A stretch of DNA of 64,000 bases from Cololabis saira. Its lineage: Eukaryota > Chordata > Actinopteri > Beloniformes > Belonidae. Below, one piece after another: positions 30,566 to 42,157 of this stretch. Under the pieces are notes generated by a model. The model was given only the letters and a program-made list of their open reading frames with translations. It made no database searches and was not told where the DNA came from. Where the stretch lies: positions 35,315,898-35,379,897 of the forward strand of contig NC_084606.1 of NCBI RefSeq assembly GCF_033807715.1, given 5' to 3'. Position 1 is the first letter of the stretch; the number at the start of each line of letters is the position of its first letter. A program made the translations under genes and the position numbers.

Positions 30566-32822
30566 CCTCCGGCCGTATGTCTTGGACACTCGGGTGAAGA
30601 GAGGGGCTGAGCTGTCAACTGATCACCACCTGGTGGTGAGTTGGATCCGCTGGCAGGGGAGGAAGCTGGTCAAACCTGGAAGACCCAAGCGTATCGTGAG
30701 GGTCTGCTGGGAACGTCTGGCAGATTCCCCTGTCAGGGAGGTCTTCAACTCTCACCTCCGGGAGAGCTTTGACCGGATTCCGAGGGAGGCCGGAGACATT
30801 GAGTCCGAATGGACCATGTTCTCCACTTCCATTGTTGACGCGGCCGTCCGGAGCTGCGGCCGTAAGGTCTCCGGCGCCTGTCGCGGCGGCAATCCCCGAA
30901 CCCGGTGGTGGACACCGGAAGTAAGGGATGCCGTCAAGCTGAAGAAGGAGTCCTACCGAGCCTGGCTAGCTCGGCGGACTCCCGAGGCAGCTGACGGGTA
31001 CCGGCAGGCCAAGCGGACTGCAGCCCGGGCGGTCGCGGAAGCAAAAACTCGGGTCTGGGAAAAGTTTGGGGAGGCCATGGAGGAGGACTACCGGTCAGCC
31101 TCGAGGAAATTCTGGCAAACCATCCGGCGCCTCAGGAGGGGGAGGCAGTGCTCCGCCAACACTGTTTACAGTGGAGGAGGGGAGCTGTTGACCTCGACTG
31201 GGGACATCGTCGGGCGGTGGAAGGAATACTTCGAGGATCTCCTCAATCCCACTGACACGCCTTCCGTCGAGGAAGCAGAGGCTGAGGATTCAGAAGTTGA
31301 TTCATTCATTACCCAAGCTGAAGTCACTGAGGTAGTTCGGAAGCTCCTCGGTGGCAAGGCACCGGGGGTGGATGAGATCCGCCCTGAGTACCTCAAGTCT
31401 CTGGATGTTGCGGGGCTGTCGTGGCTGACTCGCCTCTGCAGCATCGCGTGGCAGTCGGGGACAGTGCCTCTGGACTGGCAGACCGGGGTGGTGGTCCCTC
31501 TCTTCAAAAAGGGGGACCGGAGGGTGTGTTCCAACTACCGGGGAATCACACTCCTCAGCCTCCCGGGGAAAGTCTATTCCAGGGTGCTGGAGAAGAGAAT
31601 TCGGCCGATAGTCGAACCTCGGATTCAAGAGGAACAATGCGGTTTTCGCCCTGGCCGTGGAACGCTGGACCAGCTCTACACCCTCCGCAGGGTGCTCGAG
31701 GGCGCATGGGAGTTTGCCCAACCAGTCCACATGTGTTTTGTGGACATGGAGTAGGCTTTCGACCGTGTCCCACGTGGCATCCTGTGGGGGGTGCTCCGAG
31801 AGTATGGGGTCGGAGGCCCTCTGCTGAGGGCTGTACGGTCCCTGTATGACCGGAGCAGGAGCTTGGTTCGCTTTGCCGGCAGTAAGTCAGACCTGTTCCC
31901 GGTGCGTGTTGGACTCCGGCAGGGCTGCCCTTTGTCACCGGTTCTGTTCATTATTTTTATGGACAGGATTTCTAGGCGCAGCCAGGGGCCGGAGGGGGTA
32001 CGGTTCGGGAGCCACTTGATTTCATCTCTGCTTTTTGCAGATGATGTGGTCTTGTTGGCTCCCTCGAGCCAGGACCTTCAGCATGCACTGGGGCGGTTTG
32101 CAGCCGAGTGTGAAGCAGCTGGGATGAGAATCAGCACCTCTAAGTCTGAGGCCATGGTTCTCGACCGGAAAAAGGTGGCTTGCACCCTCCAGGTCGGGGG
32201 AGAGTTCCTGCCTCAGGTGGAGGTGTTTAAGTATCTTGGGGTCTTGTTCACGAGTGAGGGGAGAACGGAGCACGAGATCGACAGGCGGATCGGTGCGGCG
32301 GCCACAGTAATGCGGTCATTGTATCGGTCCGTCGTGGTGAAGAAGGAGCTGAGCCGAAAGGCTAAGCTCTCGATTTACCGGTCGATCTACGTTCCCACCC
32401 TCACCTATGGTCATGAACTCTGGGTCATGACCGAAAGAACGGGATCCCAGATACAAGCGGCCGAAATGAGTTTCCTCCGCAGGGTGGCGGGGCGCTCCCT
32501 TAGAGATAGGGTGAGGAGCTCTGTCACCCGGGAGGAGCTCGGAGTAGAGCTGCTGCTCCTCCACATCGAGAGGAGCCAGCTGAGGTGGCTCGGGCACCTG
32601 TATAGGATGCCCCCTGGACGCCTCCCTCGTGAGGTGTTCCGGGCATGTCCCACCGGGAGGAGGCCCCGAGGAAGACCCAGGACACGCTGGAGTGACTACG
32701 TCACTCGGCTGGCCTGGGAACGCCTTGGAGTCCCCCAGGAAGAGCTGGAGGAAGTGTCCGGGGAGAGGGAAGTCTGGGGATCCCTGCTCCGACTGCTGCC
32801 CCCGCGACCCGGACTCGGATAA
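30537..32822 (+). pseudogene. Rex3 reverse transcriptase region with one stop
   Basis: One frame from 30537 to 32822, interrupted only by TAG at 31752-31754 inside the conserved FVDME(K)AFDRVP block, where most RTE elements have Lys. Motifs: GKAPGVDEIRPEYLKSL, VVVPLFKKGDRRVCSNYRGI, GLRQGCPLSPVLF and the catalytic FADDVVLLAPS near 32037. The C-terminus (ELWVMTERTGSQIQAAEMSF, RRWLG-type box, RRPRGRPRTRW) matches Rex3/RTE. A single-base change would explain the stop, so decay is slight. Confidence 0.85.
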
Positions 32823-32850
32823 TGCGGTGGACAATGGATGGATGGATGGA

Positions 32851-33546
32851 TAATAATGTACAGCAATGACAACTGTAGGTTACTGCATGTATTAATTGGG
32901 CAAACAGATGCATAATAATAATAGTACATGCAGACTAAAATTAGACTATGATGATCAGCTGTGTTCTCTTTCCCAAATGTGTCCCCCCCCCACCTATCAT
33001 ATTGTATGCATTTTAATAGAAATAAGTTTGTGCAATAATTACACAAATGACTCCCATCAGGATATATTAATAATTCACCTTAAGTTAGCAGAGGAAAGAC
33101 AGTTTCAAATAATTTTGTGTATATTTATATAGGCATATACCCACATATGAAAAGCAACATAGAAGTAATGCATAAAGAATTAACATTACGGCATGATATG
33201 CAATATCAACAGATTATTTGAAACACATTAAGATTGTCATTTACTTTTACATTTGAGGCATTGTTCTTTTTCTACTCCTCTACATGGGCTTGCTGAAGCG
33301 TGCACTGCTGCGTACAGTCAAACCTACAGTTCAGCTCTGACTGTTTATTTCCTGGTTCCTCCTCCTTCACAGATCTGACAGTTTAGGGCTTGCTGAGATC
33401 ACAGTGCTGAAGCAACAGAGTGCTGCAAAGGCTGAACTAAAGATCAGCGTGTCGAGGAGGGAACACTCACGTGGGTTTGGTTTGTTCTGTGACGTTTATT
33501 TTTGCTTTTAAGGAAACGAAACTCAAAGCCATTATCGAGAGGTGAA
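32851..33546. other. Upstream region of the TRIM gene
   Basis: AT-rich until about 33280, then a GC-richer stretch leading into the TRIM start. Contains a plausible 5' UTR, including an upstream in-frame extension of the open frame (33502 on) that I judge non-coding because the family starts at Met-Ala-Gln. No clear TATA box. Confidence 0.35.
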
Positions 33547-36260
33547 ATGGCGCAGCAAGGAAACCAGCTTGACTCTGTGAAGTTCTCTTGTTCCATCTGT
33601 CTGGATATACTGAAGGATCCAGTGACGATTCCCTGTGGACACAACTACTGCATGAACTGTATTAAAACATGCTTGGATGAGGAGGATCACAGAGGAGTCC
33701 ACACCTGTCCTCTGTGCAGAGAAACCTTCATGACGAGACCCGTCCTGGTGAGAAACAGCATGTTAGCAGAGTTAGTGGAGGATCTGAAGAAGACTGGACT
33801 CCAAGCTGCTCCTGCTGATCACTGCTATGCTGGACCTGAAGATGTGACCTGTGATTTCTGCACTGGGAGGAAGGTGAAAGCTGTCAAGTCCTGTCTGATC
33901 TGTTTAGTTTCTTATTGTGAGAAACATCTCCAACCTCACTATGATGTAGCTCAGCTGAAGAAACACAAGCTGGTGGATCCCTCCAACAAGCTCCAGGAGA
34001 ACATCTGCTCTCTCCACGATGAGGTGATGAAGATCTTCTGTCGTACTGATCAGCAGAGTATCTGTTATCTGTGTACAATGGATGAGCATAAAGGTCATGA
34101 AACAGTCTCAGCTGCAGCAGAAAGGTGTGAGAAGCAGAAGGAGCTGGAGGTGAGTCGACAACAAATCCAGCAGAGAATCCAGGACCGAGAGAAAGACGTG
34201 GAGCTGCTTCAGCAGGAGGTGATTTTGATTTTATTTGATTTTATTTATTTAATCAGCATAGTATAAAAAACAGAATAAGTAACATACAAATGTAAAAAAG
34301 AGATTGGTAATAAGCTCAGCTGAGGCAAAAAGCCCAAGGGGCTTAAACGAGGCCTCTACCTGTAAAATACAGCAAAAGATGTACAAAGATTTAAAACATG
34401 CAGAATACATGATTGCAGTCTAAAAACAAAGACAAAGCAAAAAAAACCAGCAGCATGAATAGAATACATGGTATCTACATGATTAAAGAAAAAATAACAA
34501 ATCTAGAAATATGATTAAGTAATCTGATCAATTAAATGTGTCCTGAGATTCCGTTTAAAATGATTGAATGAAGTAGATATACAGTATTTAGATATGTTTT
34601 TACAGACATGGTTGATGTGGTTTTTCCAGCTTAAACTTTCATGGATAATTACACCAAGGAAGGTTGTTGATGTAACCTGAGTGAGCAGGTCGTCTCCTAT
34701 AGAGAGACCCTGTTAGATTTACAATAAATTTTATTTTTTGATGTAAATATAATAAAATTCGATTTTTTTATATTCAGTGATAGTTTGTTAAGTTTAAACC
34801 ATTTTGAAATGTTTTCTAAATCATGGTTACCCTTTCCCATTAGAGATGAAAAATCATCATGTGAAATAAATACGTTTGTATCATCGGCATAAAGTACAGG
34901 AAACAAGGAGGACGAGGCTGCGGCCAGATCATTTATATAAATCTAAAATAACAGGGGCCCTAGTATAGACCCCTGGGGGACCCCGCATTTCCTGATTCTC
35001 CGATGATTTACCATCAATGATAACAAATTGCTGACGGTTATGAATATAATTGAAAAGCCACACATGAGTGATTCCAGCAAATCCGTAGTGTAATAATTTT
35101 TGAAGAAGAATATCAAAATGAACTGTGTCAAAAGCTTTGGATAAATCAAGAAAGATTCCCAAAGCGTATTCATTATTATTGATTGCAGTGTGAATTTTAT
35201 CAACCAATTGAAGTATAGCCATTTCTGTAGAATGATGTTTCCTAAATCCCTATTGTTGTTTATACAGGTGGAGGACATCAATGTCTCTGCTGATAAAGCA
35301 GTGGAGGACAGTGAGAAGACCTTCAACGAGGTGATCCGTCTCCTCCAGAAAAGCAGCTCTGATGTGAAGCAGCAGGTCAGATCCCAGCAGGAACAGGAAG
35401 TGAGTCGAGTCAAAGATCTTCAGGAGAAACTGCAGCAGGAGATCACTGACCTGAAGAGGAGAGACGCTGAGCTGGAGCAGCTCTCACACACAGAGAACCA
35501 CAACCAGTTCCTCCACAACTACCCCTCACCGGCACCCCTCAGTGGCTCCACACTCTCACCCAGCATCCAGATTCGTCCTCTCAGGTACTTTGAGGATGTG
35601 ACAGCAGCTGTGTCAGAGACCAGAGAGAAACTACAGGATCTTCTGAGAGAGACGTGGACAAACATCTCACTGTCAGTGGCTGAAGTCGATGTTTTACTGT
35701 CGGAACCAGAACCAAAGACCAGAGATGGATTCTTGAAATATTCATGCAACATCACCCTGGATCCAGACACAGCAAACTCATATCTGTTATTATCAAAGGG
35801 GAACAGAAAAGTGACAGTAATGAAAGAAATACAATCATTTTCTCATCATCCAGACAGATTCAGTTATTGGTTTCAGGTCCTGAGTAAAGAGGGTCTGACT
35901 GGACGGTGTTACTGGGAGGTGGAGTGGAGAGGAGGAGCAGTCTGTGTTGCGGTCGTATACAAGAACATCAGCAGAAAAGGAAACTCAGATGATTCTGGAT
36001 TTGGATACAACAACAAATGCTGGACTTTGCGTTGTGACACAGACACTTACACATTCTGGTACAACAACATCCAAACTCCTGTTTCAGGTCCTCCTTCCTC
36101 CAGAGTTGGAGTTTACCTGGACCACAGAGCTGGTCTTCTGTCCTTCTACAGCGTCTCTGAGACCATGACCCTCCTCCACAGAGTCCAGACCTCCTTCACT
36201 CAGCCGCTCCACGCTGGACTTTCACTTCGTGGTTCAGCTGAGCTTGTTAAAGTTAAATAA
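33547..36260 (+). CDS. TRIM protein (TRIM16/finTRIM-like) split by LINE-derived intron-like segment
   Basis: E3 ubiquitin ligase of the large fish TRIM family, likely cytosolic and innate-immune by family. Exon 1 (33547-34218) encodes a C3HC4 RING ([18 protein letters not shown] … CPLCRETF), two B-boxes (CDFCTGRK…[20 protein letters not shown]…DEHKGH) and the start of the coiled coil. Exon 2 (35268-36260) completes the coiled coil ([13 protein letters not shown]) and gives a full PRY-SPRY ([39 protein letters not shown]) ending LVKVK. Together 554 residues, the normal family length. The start was chosen at ATG 33547 ([10 protein letters not shown]), the family consensus. The segment between, 34219-35267, begins GTGATT and ends TATACAG, so splicing restores the frame exactly; it is largely antisense LINE. 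Without splicing the frame ends at 34264-34266. Confidence 0.85.
34219..35267 (-). mobile_element. Antisense LINE fragment inside TRIM gene (intron-like)
   Basis: On the minus strand three frame-broken pieces of a reverse transcriptase are present: [20 protein letters not shown] and [12 protein letters not shown] (about 35160-34990), [13 protein letters not shown] in another frame (near 34980-34945), and [13 protein letters not shown] (near 34895). The order and the YADD catalytic box mark a CR1/L2/Rex1/Jockey-like LINE. Its 3' end, rich in ATTTTATTT on the plus strand, abuts TRIM codon GAG at 34216-34218. The sequence AGGTG occurs at both junctions, which may be a short target duplication. 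Confidence 0.75.
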
Positions 36261-36338
36261 TTTAACCATCAGTGTATCAACTGTGTTACAAGAAGACGGT
36301 TGGAACAAAAACTAAACTGAAAATCAAGTTTGTGGTTT

Positions 36339-36687
36339 TTAAAGGAGCTTGAGGCAGGATTGAGGCAGGATTTATGAAAAAAATTCGTAAACGTTTTAAG
36401 TTTTCTAGTAATAATGTCAGATGAAGCGTTCCAAACCAAAAAGAATGAGCCCTCTAGTGTATCTCTCCGTTGCCTTGAACAGGCTGTGTGCTGCAAAATG
36501 TGCTGCAATTGTGGGGCAGAGTTTCCCGCGCTGTCCTGCGGATGTGACGTCACATGACGCTGCATGCACGTTCTCCCCGTTCTCCCGTGCCGGCTTCACT
36601 GTTGGCTGCAGTACCCCCGACGGCCGTCGTGGTGAAGGGTGGCGCTAGAGAGTCTCATTTCTTAAAAGGAGCCTCATGCTCCTTTAA
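36339..36687 (+). mobile_element. TTAA-target MITE, copy 3
   Basis: TTAA at 36339-36342 and 36684-36687; ends AGGAGCTTGAGGC and CTCATGCTCCT. TGACGTCA at 36545-36552. It sits 78 bp after the TRIM stop codon, so it would lie in the transcript's 3' UTR or its downstream flank. Confidence 0.8.
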
Positions 36688-37221
36688 TGAACAAGTGCGT
36701 AAATAATGAAGAAGTAACAAAAACATGACCTTGTATGAGAGAAAAAAGTGTTTTTAACTGGTGATTGAAATAATATATCGGTGATTATAAAACCTGTAAT
36801 TTCTTATTTCTTAGATGAAATCACTGTAATCTATTACTATCATGGAACAATGATACTTAAGTTAAACATTTAGACGTTGTGGGTTCTGAGTGGGTTTGAT
36901 TGATCATTATCAATGAATCAAATGTAAATATAAACTGGAATCGGTTCACTGATTAATGAATTCCTTTTAGTTGTATATCTTTTAGTTTTTTAAGGGTTTT
37001 TCCAACATCTCAAATTTGTATATCTGTTGTTTTTTTGTAACATCTATGAAAAAAAAAAGTTTCTGTTATTAAGACATGAAATGTTGAAATAAAACAAACA
37101 TTTTGAAAAAGTTGTGGGATATCAGAATGGACTTTTTTATCATTAGCTTGTCATCCAGGTGTCGACAGCTCTGTCCATGACACCGTTTCTTGTATCAGGG
37201 AGTTGCCTAAAACATCTAAAA
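36688..37221. other. TRIM downstream region
   Basis: AT-rich, with AATAAA at 37088-37093 (TGAAATAAAACAAAC), which may be the polyadenylation signal of the TRIM transcript. No gene. Confidence 0.35.
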
Positions 37222-37443
37222 CAGGGGTGTCCAAAGTCGGTCCTCAAGGGCTGCTGTTCTCCACGTTTTAGATGTTTCCCTGTTTCTACACACCTGACTA
37301 TAATGCATGGTCGTCATCAGCTCGACTTCAAGGTCTTCATAACTCTGTTAAGGACACAGCCATGTCTCTCAGGGTGCGTTAAAGCAGGGAAACATCTAAA
37401 ACCTGCAGGACACCGGTCCTTAAAGACTCAAGTTTGACACCTG
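37222..37443. mobile_element. hAT-like MITE (CAGGGGTGTCCAAA ends)
   Basis: Starts CAGGGGTGTCCAAAGTC and ends, inverted, with GTTTGACACCTG. Internal phrases 'ttttagatgtttccctg' and its complement form subterminal inverted repeats. Related fragments occur in the tandem units near 42555-42740, 51265-51450 and 59940-60180. No target duplication was defined. Confidence 0.55.
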
Positions 37444-37870
37444 CTGTGCAACAAAGAGGGTGCTGGTTCAGTTATTAGAGAGTTATTTATAAGTTTCTTA
37501 CGATAATTATTAATAATTAATAAAGAAGATGACTTATCAAAATGAATCAATCAAAGTGGGGCACCACCTGACCTATCAGGAAAATAATAACTAAAACAGC
37601 AAAATCAGTCTCAAAGTAGCTGTTATTCCCTACGTTCCAGCCTGTTGCCAGGGGGGGGCGCTATAGAGTAACAGTGAAGGAAGGAGTCCGAGATCAGACC
37701 TTTGCAACCAGCAGCTGTGACAAATATGTACAAAACAAACAACTTATCTCATTCAAATGAATCATAATTTATTTACACAAGTGTTAAAAGATCATAAAAC
37801 AACACTAGGAATACATTCCGATGCCTAAACTACAAATAAAGCACTAGCTAAACATTAAACACAAACTTCA

Positions 37871-37918
37871 AATCATCTATGTGTGCGTGTGCGTGCGTGC
37901 GTGCGTGCGTGCGTGCGT

Positions 37919-37967
<49 letters not shown>

Positions 37968-37980
37968 TGTGTGTGTGTGT
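37871..37980. repeat. (GCGT)n/(GT)n microsatellite
   Basis: GTGC/GTGCGTGC units followed by about 25 GT units with single interruptions. Confidence 0.95.
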
Positions 37981-38195
37981 AATAATCCCGTCAAAGCTCC
38001 ACCTGAAGTGTATCTATAGTGGAGGGGGAGAGGGCCACCCCGCCACCCTCGAGACCAGAGGCCGACAAGGAAGAACCCGGAACCCAGGCCACCAGCAACC
38101 CCACAGAGGGGAGAAGAGGGCGGGAGGCAACCCACCGCCAGCAACAGAATGTTTGCAGAAATATGATTGTTAAAACATCACTTAGTTCCTTTTTT

Positions 38196-38198
<3 letters not shown>

Positions 38199-38251
<53 letters not shown>
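38199..38251. repeat. (AT)n microsatellite
   Basis: About 26 uninterrupted AT units. Confidence 0.95.
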
Positions 38252-38253
<2 letters not shown>

Positions 38254-39122
38254 TTTTCAAGATTATATGTATATATAATATTATTGAAAACATAAAAGCC
38301 AAGTCAAGATACATTACAAAGATCGAGAAACAACTTGCTGAACAAAGGAACATTACCATGCAAATAAAGTATATCATAAATTTATAATTTTTGGATAGAA
38401 ATAGAGTAAAACAGAGCTTAGAATAGAAAAATAAAAACAATACAGTAAAATGAGACTAAACAGAGGCATGGTAAAACAGTTTACAGTTTAACTTTAAAAG
38501 TGTCTGAAGTTGGAGGCTCCATATTGTTAATTGATTGGTAAACTAACAACACTTTAAAGTCTATTCTGTAAGTGTAAGGATCTCACGACAGGACAAATGT
38601 GTTAAATCTTCCTGGTTCCTGTTAAAACTCTTGCAGAAGCATGGATGAGGGTCTCTAAATCTGCTCTGGACATCAGATTCTGACGCTTCGTATTTGTTTG
38701 AGGGGATAAAAAAGGCTGCTATAGCTTCACCCTTGATTGGGCTGCTGAAGCTCAGGTCTGAGTCCTTTAAAGTTTAAGATTTCCTTCGTGAGTTTTTATC
38801 TTGATCTTATCTCAACAGCTGCCACATTTAAACTAATATCGTGTTTTTCTAAACTTCAACCACAGTACGTATTATGGATTTGTGAACTAATAATTGTCAC
38901 TGTGCTGTGGCAAGCATATATTAAAGTTTTGTACCATACTGTCGAGACTTGATTAGCCAAATACAAATAATAAAAATTCCTACAGATACAATAGGGCCTT
39001 CGCACTGTAAGTAACCTAATAATAAAAGCACCTAATAATAAAAAAAATCTCAGTATGTGAGTTCAAGAATCTCACCTGTTTATCTTTTGAGAAAGTATGG
39101 CTTCATTTTTAGAACACAAATA

Positions 39123-40016
39123 TCAAAAACATTTTCTTGTCCTTTTTTCCTTTGTGAGTAGAAACAGCAGAGGTAACACCAGACTGCTCGGTAAATACAC
39201 CCAGAAACTCCACACAACCATCTCACAATCAAGATTAGCTCTTGAAAAATGCAGCGTACCCCAAACCAGATCCCATTCCAACCTCAACACCAGCACTCCC
39301 AGAATGGCCAGAATGGTGTAAAATGCCCTCATCTTTGATTTATCAGGCCTTTTCCTACCCCCAACCTGTTTCCCTGGACCTGGACGAATCAGAACACAGA
39401 GAACACAAACGCTACAGAAAAAGATAACCGTTATGGAAATTGTGAAGAACAAAAAATTCAGCACTTGTATGTATGATGTTTTTTTTTCTGTGATACTAGC
39501 TGCTCCAAAAAAGCAAAGCAACCAGACGCAGGCTATGCAGATGTTTCTGATTCTGATCCATTTCTCTTTTCTCAGGCTCAGGTAGGTGATGGGATGAACG
39601 ACAGCCAAGTAACGCTCAAGACACGTCAAGACGTGAAAGAACATCTCTCCCACATTTGTAAAAAAAAAAAGAACGAGCCCGACATTGAGCAAGATGGGCT
39701 TATCAGTGTACATAGCACAAATATTGAGCAAACATCCAGAGATACTAACTATCTCCATGGTGACCAGGTGGTACGTGAAACTCTCAGAGTGACTCATTGC
39801 TGCTGATGAGGTGGAGCGAGTCTGCCGCCACTGTTGGAGACCATGGTGGAGGATGAAGATGCAGAGAGGGAGCAGGAGGAACAACCTGGTGATGTTGAAC
39901 AAGCTGAAGCCAACTGATTTTGATGTGAAAGCCAAGCAGTCTGGAGCAGAGTCCGTGGAATTGTTAGGTGAAACTAAACTGGAGTCATTGGCGGACGAGG
40001 AGTAGGTAGTCAACAT
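39123..40016 (-). CDS. Class A (rhodopsin-like) orphan GPCR, paralogue 1
   Basis: A 297-residue seven-helix membrane protein predicted to signal through G proteins at the cell surface; ligand unknown. The start is ATG 40016-40014, two bases after the acceptor TCTCCTCCAG; sequence further upstream is intron or 5' UTR. The N-terminus has sequons NDS and NNS/NST. Features: TM1 (RLFLLLPLCIFIL), TM3 ending in C-L-E-R-Y with AVVHPITY (ERY instead of DRY), TM4 CIACVWLLCFFG, TM6 AFYTILAILGVLVLR, TM7 SSLVLPLLFLL with no NPxxY. The loop after TM5 (VLIRPGPGKQVGGRKRPDKS) is basic. It is the diverged relative of three receptors in the downstream array; the coding length is identical (894 nt), suggesting strong length constraint. 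Confidence 0.8.
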   Translation of the reverse strand: MLTTYSSSANDSSLVSPNNSTDSAPDCLAFTSKSVGFSLFNITRLFLLLPLCIFILHHGLQQWRQTRSTSSAAMSHSESFTYHLVTMEIVSISGCLLNICAMYTDKPILLNVGLVLFFFTNVGEMFFHVLTCLERYLAVVHPITYLSLRKEKWIRIRNICIACVWLLCFFGAASITEKKTSYIQVLNFLFFTISITVIFFCSVCVLCVLIRPGPGKQVGGRKRPDKSKMRAFYTILAILGVLVLRLEWDLVWGTLHFSRANLDCEMVVWSFWVYLPSSLVLPLLFLLTKEKRTRKCF

Positions 40017-42157
40017 ATCTGGAGGAGACGCAAGACGAAACAATCAAAAGGATGGAACATAGAAAGTAAACAAAGGTCTGTGTGACGTAGCATAGAATAG
40101 ACTGCTGGTTACCTCCTGAGGATTAACATCCTTGTGCAGCCAGTTTGAGTTTAAGGGCCTGATTGTTACATTTAGAATGTACCTTAGTATATTTGAGTGT
40201 TTATTATTAATTATGCATGTTGTATACATTATATAACTTTCCAAAAAACAAGTATTTCTCTCTGACTTTACAGCAGAGTGGCTAAACACAGAGAGCGTCA
40301 CCAGTGAGCTACACATTTCTTTTATTCTTTGTTACTCTTCTTCAGACTTCGGACTCTAAAGTTTAAAGAATAAAGACACCGTATTTTGCAGATCATTGGC
40401 ACAGCATTATAAGGTGCAATATCAATCAACGGGTGTATTTTCATACATAAGAGGCACCAGGTTATAAGGTGCATGATAAAACATATAATGCAAAACAAAA
40501 CTTAACCTTTTTCAACTCGTTCACAATAATTCAGAATATCTTTCAATCAATCAATCAAGCGGAGCGGCTTCGTCGCTAGCAAAGTCACACTAAAATGTTT
40601 TGACATAATTTTGAGCTCAGTATACCACATACAATTGATTTGAGGTCAGTAAGCAAAACAAAATTCATACATAAAGCTCCCGCACTGCCAATTTTTTTGA
40701 ACAATTAAGGATTTTAAGTGCACTTTATAGTGCGGAAAATACGCTACGTACAAAACATCATTCCGTTATGGATTTAGAGTGAGTTTATAACTGTATTACA
40801 CATTTAAAATCATAGAAAAATGAAATAAAGAAGCAACAGCAACCTTGTCGGTATTTGTTTCTGAGCGTTCTTCCTCCGCGTGTCCGTATAGTTTTTCTCC
40901 AGAAATGGTGCACTGTTGGAGTTCGACTTCGACTCACTGAGTCATTCAAATGGCAATTTAAATATGGTCAATTTGCATTAAAAACCCTGTCACAATGAGA
41001 AAATGATGAATGAGAGACAAGGCACACGCAGCAATCACATCACTGGAGTACATGTTAATTCATTTGTGTACTTTTTCCCCCGTTTTTCTCTGATATCTTT
41101 GCAATTTTTTATGACATGCAGATTAGTTTTCCTATCTTTTTTTTTGTTTTACCCAGTCTTTTAAAATACGAACAGATAATACAGGAACCTATCTGGTCTA
41201 CAAGTATTATGCCAAACATCTGTATTGGACAGTAGCCCTGGAAAGAATTGAATTTGTGCTTCAGTAGGTGAAAAGCTCTGAGTCACTGGTTTAAGACCAG
41301 GCGGCACCAGATATTTGGGGCCATTATCCATCTGCCATGAAGGACAACTCATCAATTTTCCAGGATTTGTCTGAATGTGAGCGGATAATAAAGTCTGGTA
41401 TGTCTGAGAATTCAAATGGACACTTCTGTCAGCAGTCACACTAAACGCTGGACCGCCCGTTCCAGTGGCAGCCATACATGCCCTTTGCATAACACTTTCC
41501 CCATCATGTTTGACAAATGATGTGGCTATGAGCTCTTCCTTTCCTTCTCCATATATATTTGTATATGTCTGTTCAAAGACTCTGATTGCAGATCATGGGA
41601 GGCTTTTTTTGGTATTGTCTGGTAAAGTCTATTATGACGTTCCTGAACTGTACCAGTAGAACCTGTATTTACATTCATTAAAGTGTCTCTTGATCGTAGA
41701 TGCAGATAGTGATAGCTTATAGAATGTGTACTTGTGTTCCTGTGTGTGTGTGTGTGTGTGTGTGTGTATTTGAAAGATGATTGAACAGGTCAAGCTTGTA
41801 GGAAAAAGTGGATAATGGTGGTCATAAGTGGAGTCAGCGAAGGAAGAAAGGCTTTGACTTAGACCAGGGTTGGCCACCCCCGACTTAGACAGTATGGAGA
41901 GGGACGGGGTAGCAAATTATTAAGGTAAAAAATGTGCAGAGAATTGGAAAAGTCCAGTGAATACAGATAAGACTTGAGTAAATCCAGAGGTCTTGTAATG
42001 ATGTTGACCATAAAAAAGAGAGATTTGTAATTTCCTTTATTAGAGCATGTCAAACTAAGGTAGCATGTGGATTCTGGTAAAACCAAGTAGTCCTTGTATA
42101 ACTTGTTTATTCTGACTTGGAGATAGGTGTCTACGCAGACATTTTCATAGGAGAAAC
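40017..42157. other. No gene; MITE and (GT)n
   Basis: AT-rich region with a MITE at 40379-40744, a (GT)n run at 41744-41768 and an isolated hAT-like terminus (CCAGGGTTGGCCACCCC) near 41862-41878. The 109-codon minus frame at 41161-41490 has no motif. Nothing further supported. Confidence 0.35.
40379..40744. mobile_element. MITE with CCGTATTTT ends
   Basis: Left end CCGTATTTTGCAGATC with 'attataaggtgca', right end reverse complement GCGTATTTTCCGCACTATA with 'aagtgcacttaaaatcctt'. These inverted ends and the internal 'ttataaggtgca' repeats match a very common vertebrate MITE family. Superfamily not assigned. Confidence 0.6.

Larger units (their letters stand above)
29614..32850 (+). mobile_element. 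Rex3-type RTE LINE, nearly full length
   Basis: Encodes an AP endonuclease followed by reverse transcriptase and ends with a GGAT tandem tail (32834-32850), the tail type of RTE/Rex3 elements of teleosts. A candidate target duplication ATAATAATG occurs at 29605-29613 (end of the TAA tract) and right after the tail at about 32850-32858, though the simple repeat makes this uncertain. Two lesions are visible: a frame change near 30540 between endonuclease and the rest, and an in-frame TAG at 31752-31754. The same family contributes the truncated minus-strand fragments at 46755-47600 and 55430-56290. Confidence 0.85.
37444..39122. other. Non-coding; microsatellites and GC-rich repeat-like patch
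   Basis: Contains the GT and AT microsatellites listed separately and, between them (38000-38150), a GC-rich patch with phrases such as 'ccaccctcgagaccagaggcc' that looks like part of a dispersed repeat. No gene seen. Confidence 0.4.

Noticed and set aside
33502..33546. Upstream extension of the TRIM frame (15 codons before MAQQG)
   Set aside because: Family members start at the Met-Ala-Gln; the extension starts from a non-family codon context and is likely 5' UTR.
37848..38387. Frames across GT and AT microsatellites
   Set aside because: Repeat artefacts (Val/Cys and Tyr/Ile runs).
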